NCBI GenBank assembly: GCA_020137815.1 | Contig: CM035355.1 | Coordinates: forward strand, 4,822,520 to 4,886,519 | DNA: 64,000 bases | Source: Hormiphora californensis | Lineage: Eukaryota; Ctenophora; Tentaculata; Cydippida; Pleurobrachiidae | Reading direction: 5' to 3' | Shown here: piece by piece, positions 48,201 to 57,772 of the stretch | How the letters are laid out: each line of letters starts with the position of its first letter | Position numbering within the stretch: position 1 is the stretch's first letter | Notes under the pieces: generated by a model | Told to the model about the DNA's origin: nothing | Seen by the model: only the letters and a program-made list of their open reading frames with translations | The model's database searches: none | Made by a program: the position numbers and the translations under genes

Positions 48201-49731
48201 GTTCTATTTAGAAGGCTGGTGTAGGTGCGTGCAACACGTGCAAATAGAAGGGAAGTCTTCTCTTTCAGCTCTCTATCATAAACAAAGCTGGGGGACTCCT
48301 GGGGTGGTTTCTGGAACTTTTTCAAGAAAAACCACCAGAACAAATCATGTAAGATGTCCTCGTTCTCTTGAGAGTAGAAGAAGTCTCTCCATTCCCGGAT
48401 GAGACCTGGCTGAAATAGGCCAATTAGCGGGGGGAACGAATTAGCGGGGGGAACCAATTAGCAGTGAATCAATTAACAGAGAACCAATTAGCAAGGAACC
48501 AATTAGCGGAGAACCAATTATGAGTCAATAACCCGGTAATTACCTTCTCTGTTATCTTGATTGCTCGACTGACAAGTCTGAGGATGGTGGGAGTTTCCAC
48601 TTTCTGGGGGAGAGGGCAGGGTTCATCTGAGTACCCAGGATATTCCTCCATCTCAACAAAAATCAACTTCTTCAGTCCGGTATCCTGGGAAATTAGCAGA
48701 GTTAGTTAAACCGATATCCTGGGAAATTAACCGAGATATTTAAAACTTTCAATGTTCACCACAATTTCCGGTAACTAAGCAGCTATGATTTCTTCTCCAG
48801 GTAATCACAAGATATCTCGGAAAACCAGCCCGGATAAATGTCAGTATTGTACTGTCAGAGCATGATTGGCCTATTCTCATTTCTTTCAAATAACTGTGAG
48901 AACTGTGAGTCAGAGTATTGTCTTATATACCTGCTGCTGTTCCTCAGGTTCAGGTTTGGCAGCAGATTTAGCAGCAGTGACATGTTGATCCATGGTAGCC
49001 TCCACGTGCATTGACATGAGCTTCTGGCACACATCCGTCATGTTACCAATCTGGTAGAGCGCTGGGGAGAGGAAGAGGTGTTAGGGGTCGGGGCTGGGGG
49101 AGATAGATGGGGTGTTAGGGAGTGGGAGAGGTACAAAGCTGGGAGAGAGAGAGATAGGGCTGGGGAGAGGGAGAGATGTTAGGGAGTGGGAGAGGTAGAT
49201 GGCTGGGTAGGTAGAGAGGGTGTTAGGGAGAGGGCTAGGGGAGAGAGAGGGTCAGGGAGGAACACTAGGGGAGTGTAAAAAGGTAGCCCTTGAAATTAGA
49301 GTAATTTTGTTTGACGGAAAACAAACATCACACTATCCCAGACGATGACTGAATCCATATAATGATCACTAACTATCACGGCATATCATTACCCCCACTC
49401 TTTTCCGGGGTGTCTTATAGGAAGTAGTCCTCTACCAGCCACCTAAATAAATCAAATCCAACTCACGCTGTGCCTGTGCTGCTTTCCTCTCCTCAGCTTC
49501 CTCTCTCTGGATCTTTGCCAATATCACCGCTTCTTGGTCATCGTTCACCCACAGTGGGGCAACATGTCTCTCAACCAGGTTCCATACCGAGGGTTTTACA
49601 ACCGCTTTGGTCGATGCATCCATATCTCTTACACTGCCATTACACTTTCTAGAATCTGATTTGTTTGTGTTAGAGCTGGATATCGAGCTGGTGATTACAT
49701 TTCTGAGTTTATTGACCTTGTTTTGTATCAA
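42637..49731 (-). CDS. FAM227A/B-like: FAM227 (FWWh-domain) protein, 11 exons
   Basis: Minus-strand exons: 49731-49467, 49061-48931, 48684-48544, 48409-48195, 46847-46731, 46613-46465, 46266-46105, 45990-45893, 45709-45572, 43087-42849, 42727-42637. Phases join throughout, giving 581 aa from the first Met or about 545 from Met at 49623 (MDASTKAVVKPSVWNLVERH). Exon 4 holds LIREWRDFFYSQENEDILHDLFWWFFLKKF, the FWWh signature. Exons 5-6 give PNAVSQAIYAAYCHAFPVSW and HDLLETVSIWMTGTRP. Exon 9 has FNLSGHCPLVEYYLRES, as in family members. The Ser/Pro-rich linker of exons 7-8 looks disordered and the end is coiled-coil-like. FAM227 proteins are associated with motile cilia and sperm but are poorly characterised. 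Introns hold hairpin elements at 43239-45504 and 46876-48040. The exon 9 donor is duplicated in frame (+17 aa). Confidence 0.88.
43239..43412. repeat. small inverted-repeat element with GC-rich hairpins
   Basis: TAGCACTGGCA at 43239-43249 pairs with TGCCAGTGCTA at 43402-43412. Inside, GGGGTGTGGGGGCA and AGCCCCCACC occur twice in succession. It lies in FAM227 intron 9. Confidence 0.55.
43850..44410. repeat. ~165-bp tandem repeat, 3.4 copies
   Basis: Units start near 43850, 44010, 44177 and 44340 with GATTTATGGGGGGTC. They contain CACCGTTAAGCCG, GCATATTTATGCACC and ACGTTTTCATGGACATAT. The fourth copy is broken by the element at 44411. The motifs give spurious frames. Confidence 0.85.
44411..44932. 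mobile_element. ~520-bp inverted-repeat element with G-run termini
   Basis: The left end G11 then CCTGCCGCAAGAATCTCAT pairs with ATTTTTGCGGCAGG then C18 at the right. ATATTT (or CATATTT) is repeated on both sides, indicating a 6-7-bp target duplication, and it interrupts the fourth unit of the 165-bp array. The interior repeats TTTTTGAGATTTT-type motifs on both strands. Confidence 0.75.
45016..45504. repeat. TTAA-bounded hairpin with a (GA)n loop in FAM227 intron 9
   Basis: Arms of about 84 bp start TTAAGTCCAAAAACCAATT and include GGGCCCATGTGGTGTCACGG and its complement. The loop contains GA-rich DNA with a pure tract at about 45236-45292. The end sequence is related to the hairpins at 2942, 4011 and 5051. 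It sits 68 bp from the FAM227 exon 9 donor. Confidence 0.8.
45505..45589. repeat. 51-bp tandem duplication covering the FAM227 exon 9 donor
   Basis: TACAAACTATATTTACCTTT and what follows through CAAGTTT occurs at 45505-45538 and 45556-45589. Both copies carry the minus-strand donor AAG|GTAAATATAG (exon ends at 45572 or 45521). Use of the distal one adds 17 in-frame codons (VNIVCSSHWSSKLVSRK). The duplication abuts the TTAA end of the hairpin element at 45504. Confidence 0.9.
46876..48040. repeat. single diverged unit of the hairpin/TGACGTCA element family
   Basis: A hairpin at 46876-47079 starts TTATACCAAAACTAATTG, has about 65-bp arms and a short loop without microsatellite. Then comes a TGACGTCA-rich stretch (about 47172-47235) and a segment with CAGACGCGTTTTAAG and GATAAAGTTTCTGAAAGTTT, both related to 3660-3730. 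It ends with TGCGCTTGCCAGCGCA at 48020-48035, as at 6420, 6721 and 7035. It lies in FAM227 intron 4 and shows no coding sequence. Confidence 0.7.
47767..47820 (-). repeat. dispersed hairpin repeat family, inverted copy
   Basis: GTTATGTTCTAACCCTTCTTT followed by ACACGAAACACAGTCTAGCTAGGC mirrors the copies at 15613, 50790 and 56941. It is nested in the composite element at 46876-48040. Confidence 0.5.
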
Positions 49732-49952
49732 AAAATATTGTCAGTCTGTTTTTCTACAGATCACTATTTTTGCAAATTATTCAGAACATGAACATTTTAT
49801 ATCGTGATCATGATCTGTCTGTTTTTACTGCATCTGTCACTCTAATTAGGGCACTAATCGAGTAGTACTGAGAGAAAAATAGAAATACAGCTATGGTAGA
49901 AAAAAGGCCATGACGAGATAACAGACAATTACGTGTGTTAATTTCTTCAATA
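49732..49952. promoter_or_regulatory. 221-bp divergent promoter between FAM227 and the metalloproteinase
   Basis: The start codons of the two divergent genes are at 49731 (-) and 49953 (+). The gap is AT-rich with no TATA box I would commit to. If FAM227 starts at Met 49623 the gap is 329 bp. Confidence 0.55.
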
Positions 49953-52900
49953 ATGTTGCTAGCGTTTTATTTGGTTGGTTGTCTTCTACTACCCACCTAC
50001 CATGGAACCTCAATAGGGAAGGACAAGAACCTTTTTCCGGTTGTTAACCGTCAAATACATCTTGGTAGGTAACTTGAACTTCCCTCTTACAAAGCGCCCC
50101 TCTTCGTTTAAAGAGGGTCAGAACATGATCGTTTTTTAGATTTATTTCACCCCTAACGGTTGTCGTAACATGATAAAGTATTGTTATAGGCTCAGGGAGA
50201 CAGGCATCATCGTTAATCAACATCAAACCTGTCCGGACTCCACAAAGTTACTATAGCTCAAACACTATCGGCCTAAAGGCCTTTGATGGACAGATCGAGA
50301 CGAGGGCTTTTGTTTTCCTTGGGAAGCAGATCTCACCCGATCATAGTGAGCAGAAAATATGGATGAGGTTGGAATTTGATAAGATCTACCACATAGAAGA
50401 GGTGAGGAAATAAATAATAGAGGTGAAGCAACAAAATTTAATTAGCTAGTTTAAAAATAAACTCTTTATTTTAGTTTCACAACGAATTTGTTTCAAAACA
50501 TAAATTTAATCCTCACTACTCTCCCCCAGTTTACCCTATTTTCCTACTTCTACTATGGCTGGTTTGACCAGACTTGGGGCTGTGTTCGAAGTCTGGAGGA
50601 GTATCGACAATGCAAGGGGAACATGACAGATGTCTACATAGATGTTTACCGAGGCAATCAGTTTGTGAGGAACTGTGGGGTGCTGGAGATGAGGGATAGC
50701 CCAAATTATAGAGACCAGATTTACAAGTAGGGAAATAGTTTCAGAGTCTTTCTCCTTGGATATTGACTTGATATCAAGCTTAGTTTGGATTTGCCTAGCT
50801 CGACCCCTTTTTTGCGAGCTCCTTTTACAAATGTAAAGGAGGGTTAGAACATAACAATTTTGATCAAACTGTGCATACAAATATTCATGTATTTTGTTTT
50901 ACCCTAGTTTGAAGTGTGATGCGTTTGGGGATACGATCCTGATCCGCAAACCTCACGCTACTATGTTTCTGGTGTTTCCCGAGATCCGTATTTCCTCCAA
51001 CCCAGACGTGCAACCCCCCGCACGATTCACAACTGATCCACCTAAACCAGTAACTACGGAGGAGAAGCGGATAACATACCCAGACAGCTTGACATTGTGG
51101 CCAATAAGTAAGGTTTTAGGAAACCGGTATTTCTGAAAGATCGCATGTTTTCTAAAGCACTAAAACATCCAGGATTAGCAGAGTGTTGGAGAGCGATAAC
51201 TAGCACATTTGGATGTGAAGCATTGAGTGAATAAGTTGTATCCTTTACATGCCGACAGACAGACAAACAAACAAATGTCCACTGTTTTGTTCGTTGTGTG
51301 GGGGTTTGCATGATATTGTTTTATCTACACAGCTTCATCCAACTCACATGAAACCACCAATCAGAGGAGAAGGAACCGGTTCAAATATCCCTGAAACGTG
51401 AGGGTAGCTACACACAAGATGGGGTAACGAGAACCGCCATCTTAGTTGACGGATCGGATAAAGACAGCCTCAAGTTGTATGAAACGGGAATGGACATTCT
51501 TGTTCACTTAGTTGAACCTGCCCGTCTCACACAGGTGAGGGAGCTTGAGTAATACTGTCGGACAGCTTACCCTTCTCCCTCTATGGGACAGTGACTTCCC
51601 CTACAGGGACACGTGTGAGCCCACACCCCAATAAGGCTGCTGCAGTTGGTTCAGGAGTACTTGACAAAACATTTTAGGTTCGGATATGGGCAGATTCAAC
51701 GCTTCGGTCTATGGCGAGTGGTGCAATGGTTTACGTTGTTACTGAGGCTGGGGATAGGAGGTATTGTGGTCAGACCTATGAGACACAAACTTATGAGGCA
51801 CAAGCTTATGACGATAACCGATATTTTTATTACTCCGTACAGTGTTATGTAAGTATGAATAATAAAATCATCACATTTCCTTTTGAGTGAGTAGTTTCAA
51901 TAAAATATGCAGATAATATAAGCTGTTTACTAATTCTACTAACTGACACCTTCATCAGAGCTCCAACGTTATCGCTACTTCAATTTACGTTGAAATACCA
52001 GAGTGGACCAGAAATTACGAGGTTGGAAAGCCTTTAGGATTTATTGTTGATTTCTCCGCTTATGGCCACAGTACGTATATCAAACCACAATTAACTACCT
52101 ATCCATCAAGGTGGCGATAAGAGCCTCAAACACGTTCCCCCTCCCTTTAGTTGCCTATCCATCAAGGTGGCGATAAGAGCCTCAAACACGTTCCCCTCCC
52201 TTTAGTTGCCTCTACGGGAGAGTTTGTAACAGACGAGGGTCCTGTGTACACAGTTGGAATTGAGCCAACAAAGGCCCCGTTCGAGGACAAGGACATTATT
52301 GACAATGTGGAACCGGAACTTGTGGAGAAGGATGGAGTGGAACAGTGGGACAACAAACTGCCTGAAGACGTTTCCTACATTCCTTACAATATCATTGAGG
52401 ATATTGGGAACAGCGCTAACCCGATGAAATCTCCCTTGGGATACCTTTCATTTGCAGGTATGTAACTCAAATTCTTTACCCTTCATTAATTTTACATTTG
52501 TTCATTCATTTAATCATTTAATTAAACGAATCAAATGCATTTTTGTTCACTCATTCTTCGTAAAACAAAATCTCTCCCTATTTCCTGTCCAGGTTATATT
52601 GACTATGTACTCGACACTGAGAAAGCTGAAACCTCAACAGAAAGAAACAGTCAGTACAAATCACGTACCAAGGTGACCCAGAAGACGATCGATACTGCTA
52701 CCAACTCATTCCTTCAATTTAATGGTTATGTTGAAAACGGTAAGGCAAAGCAATTTGCAAAATTGTGTCTTTAATTCATTTCTCTATCTTTCCATGCAGC
52801 CTAAATTACTTCAGTATAAACATAAATTGAATATGTGAAGCATTGAAGAAAGCAAATCGCTCTCGACAATTCACAATGTATTTCAGGGCCTGTAACTAGT

Positions 52901-55900
52901 GATATGGTGGAAGAGATGAAAAAGCCGAGATGTGGCAACAGTGACAGAGTCTACACGAGTAGCCCTGACACTTGCACATTTCTGGGTAGCTCTGCTGAAG
53001 TAGAATCGGAGGTTGAACCTGATAGGAGATGGAAGAAACTTGTCCTGCCAACTGGTTAGATTCTGAACACAATGTTTAACGGTACTTCCAACATTATCAT
53101 GTTTACTAAAAATATCTTTATCTCAGCTGGAGGTTCAATGTTTTTCAATGTCGAAGCGACAAGTTACTACCTGGAGGTTGACATGAAGTTCCCTGAGTTA
53201 AGGCGAGGTCGGAGCAAGGTAGCTTGGATTGGGTTCAACTACGACAGTAAGGATCATACTGAGGGAATTGTATACCGATTTGAAGGAGGGAAACTGTGCG
53301 CTTACTACTCATTCTTTGACAATGATTCAGGTACTGAAACCGGGGTTATAAGCAATAGAGGGCCCCAAGAAATATCATATTTCCTTGAACTAGGTCTGAA
53401 GGAGTTGTATGAAGCAGTTTCAACAGTTCGTTCCATTCCAGGTACTCTGTTCACGGTGGCCCGCTCCATGGAGCAGAGAGAGGAATCTTGTTACACCCCC
53501 ACAACCACGGAGCTGACTCTGATGGAGTTTAAACTCCGGATCGATGTGACGACTGAGCGGTCCGGAGTTCCGGCACGAGTTTCTACTACTGTGAAGGGAA
53601 AGAAACTGATTGAACAAGTGTTTGGATCAGTCATCACCTCCCAGGTAATAGTGTCTAACTGTAATTCGCCCAGTACGCAGCATTCAGCAAACGGGAACTG
53701 TCAGTAATCAGTAACTACTCAAACAGTAAATACCAGTTATTCACTGAGTATCACGGTTTTTATAACTCCCAACCCTAGGTGTTGGTCAGAACAAGAAGTG
53801 ACGTCTCCATCAGTCTAGCCCGGTTATGTAAGAAAACTGGAGAGGTCGAGGAAGAGAAGGATGTTAGACGGAAGAGAAGGAGGAGATACGCACTCTCACA
53901 ACACAAATGGCAGACTCCAAACAATGATTTAACTTTCAACTTCCAGAACTACAGGTAAAATAGGACTTTTTAGACTCTCAAACGGTCAACCAAAGTACAA
54001 ACGAAAGACCTAATCTAGCCCTCTCTTCTACCTAGTTCCAACCTGGGCCAGGATTCAACAAGACAGGGGGTACTAAGGGCTGTTGAAATGTACAGCAAAC
54101 AATCGGGGCTAACATTCCGGGAAGTGGAACGAACCAAGGCAGCACAACTTGTGTTCATGTTTATCAAGGGGGCGCACGCTGATGGGACGAACTTCCACGG
54201 AGCAGGTGAGTCAAGAAACTATAGTTCCCTTTTTTAGAAAAGCTCAGAATTTAATGCCTTTCACTGGTGGCCAACTTATGCTTACTGCTTACTGCTCAAT
54301 GCTCATGGTGTTGTTACTCCTGTATTGTATTGGCAGTAGTTCGACTCGAGTATTTGATCAAGACGACTGAACTATAACAATCCCCCGCACACAGGTATGG
54401 AGAAGGGCCACGCATTTTCCCCCGTTCACAGTGAGATCCACTTCAATGATCACGAGAAGTTTTCCCTGAAAGACAGTGACAGGAGAGCAGTCAGCATCTT
54501 CTACGTTGCAGCACATGAGCTTGGTAGGTGACTTAAAACAAGAATACTTGCACTTTGTTTTCAATAAAAACTTTTCATAGTGCTTTGTTTCCCTGCTTCA
54601 CAGTGCTGCTTGTAGTCGTATTACCGTAATGGAAATACAGTAATGAGACACACACGTTGCATAACGTGCGGCAAAAAGTGCATGTGTTCAGCACGTACTA
54701 GCGCCCTGATTGGCCACGGTTGCGCGTCGTCTTACTGTATCTCCGTTTTCCATTACCGTTTTCCCACTACAAGCGACCGTGTAAGACTCAGAATCAGAAA
54801 ATTCGCGATTCAAAATACCTCCATATTGAAACACAATTATTTAGGACATGCTTTGGGTATTCAACACAGTGCAAATCGTGATGCTTTGATGTACGCTGCC
54901 TACCCAGATAATGCTTTCACTCGCTCTTCATTGGACCAGGATGATGTGGATGCTATCAAGGCAAAATATACTGGTAACAAACATTGTAGATTGTAACACA
55001 CATTGTAGATTGTAACACACATTGTACTGGTAACAAACATTGTAGATTGATTTGAGCCCCTAAAACACAATCAACCGTGTTATTTGTAGATCTACATTTT
55101 GTATAGGGCCGGGTGCTGTGTAGCATTATTTAACAGCCCAATACTACTGCAGGGTCAGGTAGTGGAATAGTGGAGAAGTTAACCAACCCTGGGAGCGCTG
55201 GTTCTGGTGATTACACACCCAAGTTACCCCTACCCCGGGAGTGTCACAGATCGATTGATGCTGCTTTAAACATTAACGGTAAACACCTCTGCTAAACTAC
55301 ACACTTGCAACCATAAATTCTATGAAGAGATCTACTGGCGAAGGTGCTTGACAGTGTTACCTGGAGCTTGAACTTCTCGATTCGATATCGAGAAACTATT
55401 GAGAATCTCGAAACTAAACATCTTTCGACATGAAAAAACTCTATCCCAGATGTGTATTGGATGGTATCTGGATTGTTTGTTTGGAAATACAGTGCTCCTG
55501 AAAATAAACCCACTCTCCTGGACGGATACCCAAAACGAGCTTCCGATATTTTCCCGGGCATCATCGGTTCTATAAATGCGATCTTCTCTGTATCAGACAC
55601 CGTGTTTGTACTACACAGTAACGATAAATTATCAACATACACCATCACTGACACATCTATATTCCGGAAGTCAAAGATAAACCAGAACAGAAAGGAATTC
55701 CTTACCGCGGGTGGGGTCTCTGTTACTAAGGGTATCAAGTCAGCCTTCAGCCACGGTTCTTCGATAATCCTGGTCGCCCAAGACAACGGATTTTACACGG
55801 TAACAACTTTGTTTGCTCCCCCGTTGAATAATTACTGAAATTTCTTCTTTCTAGGTCAACTGGAGTGGTACGACACCAACTTCGATAAAGTATGACGGCA

Positions 55901-56249
55901 ATGGCAGCAAGATATTTGGTCGCTCCCTCGCTAACAATGACCTCAATGCAGCGTTCAGTTACACCAGGATATTCAAGAAGAAGGGAATTCAACGCCAGGA
56001 AGTTCTTAACTTCCAAACAACAGTGAGTTGGTCAACCTGAATAAGCTATTCACCACAAAGCGTGATTGGTACTACATAATATTTTGTTGATGATATTAGG
56101 CGTCAATGTTTCCATTTTGAAACCCTCAATAATTTCAGTACGTTAGGAGCGAGCAGCCTTTGCCGGATGGGCAATCCGCCAGTAAGGGTTATGCAGAGAT
56201 TTCAGCACATTTTCAAATCAGTGGCTGGTGTGTTCCAAACAGTGCATAA
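49953..56249 (+). CDS. matrix metalloproteinase (M10A) with hemopexin and long N-terminal extension, 19 exons
   Basis: Exons: 49953-50064, 50190-50401, 50530-50726, 50908-51107, 51365-51534, 51678-51848, 51959-52070, 52206-52457, 52593-52739, 52887-53054, 53127-53644, 53779-53954, 54036-54205, 54395-54523, 54845-54973, 55153-55278, 55450-55799, 55855-56022, 56139-56249. Phases agree throughout, giving about 1205 aa. A signal peptide (LLAFYLVGCLLL) starts it. About 510 residues of unrecognised secreted-type sequence follow. Then come the cysteine switch PRCGNSD (Cys540), a furin site RKRRRR (784-789), HAFSP, the zinc site HELGHALGIQHS (His909, 913, 919), the Met-turn ALMYA (Met927) and a hemopexin domain between Cys985 and Cys1200. 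The enzyme would be secreted and furin-activated, cutting matrix proteins. A 111-bp in-frame segment in exon 11 (53330-53440) could be an optional intron. Confidence 0.88.
50790..50848 (+). repeat. dispersed hairpin repeat family, short copy in MMP intron 3
   Basis: TGCCTAGCTCGACC then CTCCTTTTACAAATGTAAAGG and AGGGTTAGAACATAAC. It shares its end with 57184-57224. Confidence 0.55.
52098..52208. repeat. 56-bp tandem duplication covering the MMP exon 8 acceptor
   Basis: CCTATCCATCAAGGTGGCG through CTCCCTTTAGTTG is present at 52098-52153 and 52154-52208. Both copies contain the acceptor CCCTTTAG|TTGCC (exon start 52151 or 52206). The upstream one would reach a stop (TAA) after about nine codons in the required phase, so the downstream one is the productive site. 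Confidence 0.9.
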
Positions 56250-56563
56250 TATAATGCAAGTGTCTCATATAAGACGTGTAGTGTATGGCCGATGGAGAGA
56301 GTCCGACGATGGCGTTGGATCTTTTACTATTGAACAATCGTAACCATTTACATGGAATTGAAGTATGTTTTTCAAACTATTCGAGTATCGAATATATATG
56401 CACGAGTTTTTGTCCGATGACTTAATTATTATTGACAGGCCGGCCGCCGGTTCATTATTTTTCGTATTGACTGGTTGCACCAATCAATATTCAAGTTAAT
56501 CTTCTTTGGTCTACACTCTACTTTGGTTTCTACTTCACAGATCTTCCCGAGTCCCTGGCTGGT

Positions 56564-56715
56564 GACGCTCAAGTATTATAAAATATATATTTTTAGCTCG
56601 AATCTCGATCAGATTATATTACGAACTCACTTTTTTACGTGTGATTAGCCGCTGGTCACACATAAAAAGTGAGTTCGTAATATGTTTGAGATTTATTTTA
56701 TAGCACTTGAGCGTC
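56564..56715. mobile_element. 152-bp MITE
   Basis: GACGCTCAAGT at 56564 pairs with ACTTGAGCGTC ending 56715, and the inner arms ATTACGAACTCACTTTTT and complement extend the hairpin. Confidence 0.75.
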
Positions 56716-56940
56716 AAATTTTTGGGCACCTTTTAGTGAACTTTTAACTGCACTTTGCAACAAACCCAGTATGAAGTATCGTCCATAAAAATCGTTATCG
56801 CGGTGTCAGGTATGTCTCCTGCTACGGGTTGGTTTGGTTGGTTTTGCAGTACCTACCTTGCACTGCAAATCACTTTCGTGATGCCTGCTACGGGTTGTTG
56901 TTCAATGTCCTTTCATGCTGTTATGAGTCTCTTGAAAGTT

Positions 56941-57224
56941 CTTGCCTAGCTAGACTGTATTTCGCGCGCCCCGCCCGCGAAACACAGTCTAGTTTATTTG
57001 TATACCGACCTATTCCGTGTACTGCATTGTGGGAACTCACGTGCGCGTGATGAGTGCTGAAAATAGTAAATTGCGCCCTCCCTCGCACTCTAAGGACTGT
57101 CTCTCACTTTAAGTGAGAGTGATAGCTGATCAGTGATCACGTACACGAGCTGATCACGTGACCAAGAGTGTGCAAAAACACATAACCCTCCTTTACAAAT
57201 GTAAAGGAGGGTTAGAACATAACA
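56941..57224 (+). repeat. dispersed hairpin repeat family, long copy
   Basis: GCCTAGCTAGACTGTATTTC then CGCGCG pairs with GCGCGAAACACAGTCTAG. It ends with CCCTCCTTTACAAATGTAAA followed by GGAGGGTTAGAACATAACA. Confidence 0.6.
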
Positions 57225-57289
57225 AGAAAGTTCCTGCACGCGGCACGCCTTTAAACTTTTTTACGGGTTACCGGTTCCTATTGCGTTGT

Positions 57290-57414
57290 CTAAAGTGCGT
57301 TTCAAACGACTTGACCTGAGATTCCTGGAAATTCAGGATTTCCCCTTTGTAAATACACGCACAATGCGCCAAATTCCAAGAATTACGGGTCAAGTCGCTT
57401 GAAACGGACTTTAG
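57290..57414. mobile_element. 125-bp MITE
   Basis: CTAAAGTGCGTTTCAAACGA at 57290 pairs with the complement ending 57414, an arm of about 28 bp. The interior has a further short palindrome around CTGGAAATTCAGG. Confidence 0.75.
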
Positions 57415-57772
57415 TAAAAGTTTGGCAAATGCTACATATCCTATTGGGATAAGACAGCGCTTTTCAAGGTAAAATTCAAAGAATCACGAAACATTAAACA
57501 AAAAAGTAAAAATCGCAGTAAAAAAGTGAGAAAACCGCCATCTTGAAAATCGCGATCCAGAATCGTTCGGATCGCGTTGCAGGGTGGCGCGCGAGGAGCG
57601 TGCAGCGTATTAATATTTAAAAACGCGCACGATTTTTGGGATGGTGGCAATGCAAATGTTTTTTTCCCGATTTTGAACGAACTGGCTGTTGTGTTTTGGT
57701 GGGTCTCAACCGTTTTGGCTATTTCAAAGTTTATCAAACTTTTCAACACTACTTTAAACAAATTAATTTGAG

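Larger units (their letters stand above)
56250..57772. other. intergenic: small inverted-repeat elements, retrotransposon 5' region
   Basis: Contains the elements at 56564-56715, 56941-57224 and 57290-57414. From about 57430 to 57772 it is probably the 5'UTR of the retrotransposon. No host gene is seen. Confidence 0.5.

Noticed and set aside
53330-53440. 111-bp GTACTG...CCAG segment as a definite intron in MMP exon 11
   Set aside because: It is open and a multiple of three, so the sequence cannot decide; it was kept as exon with a note.
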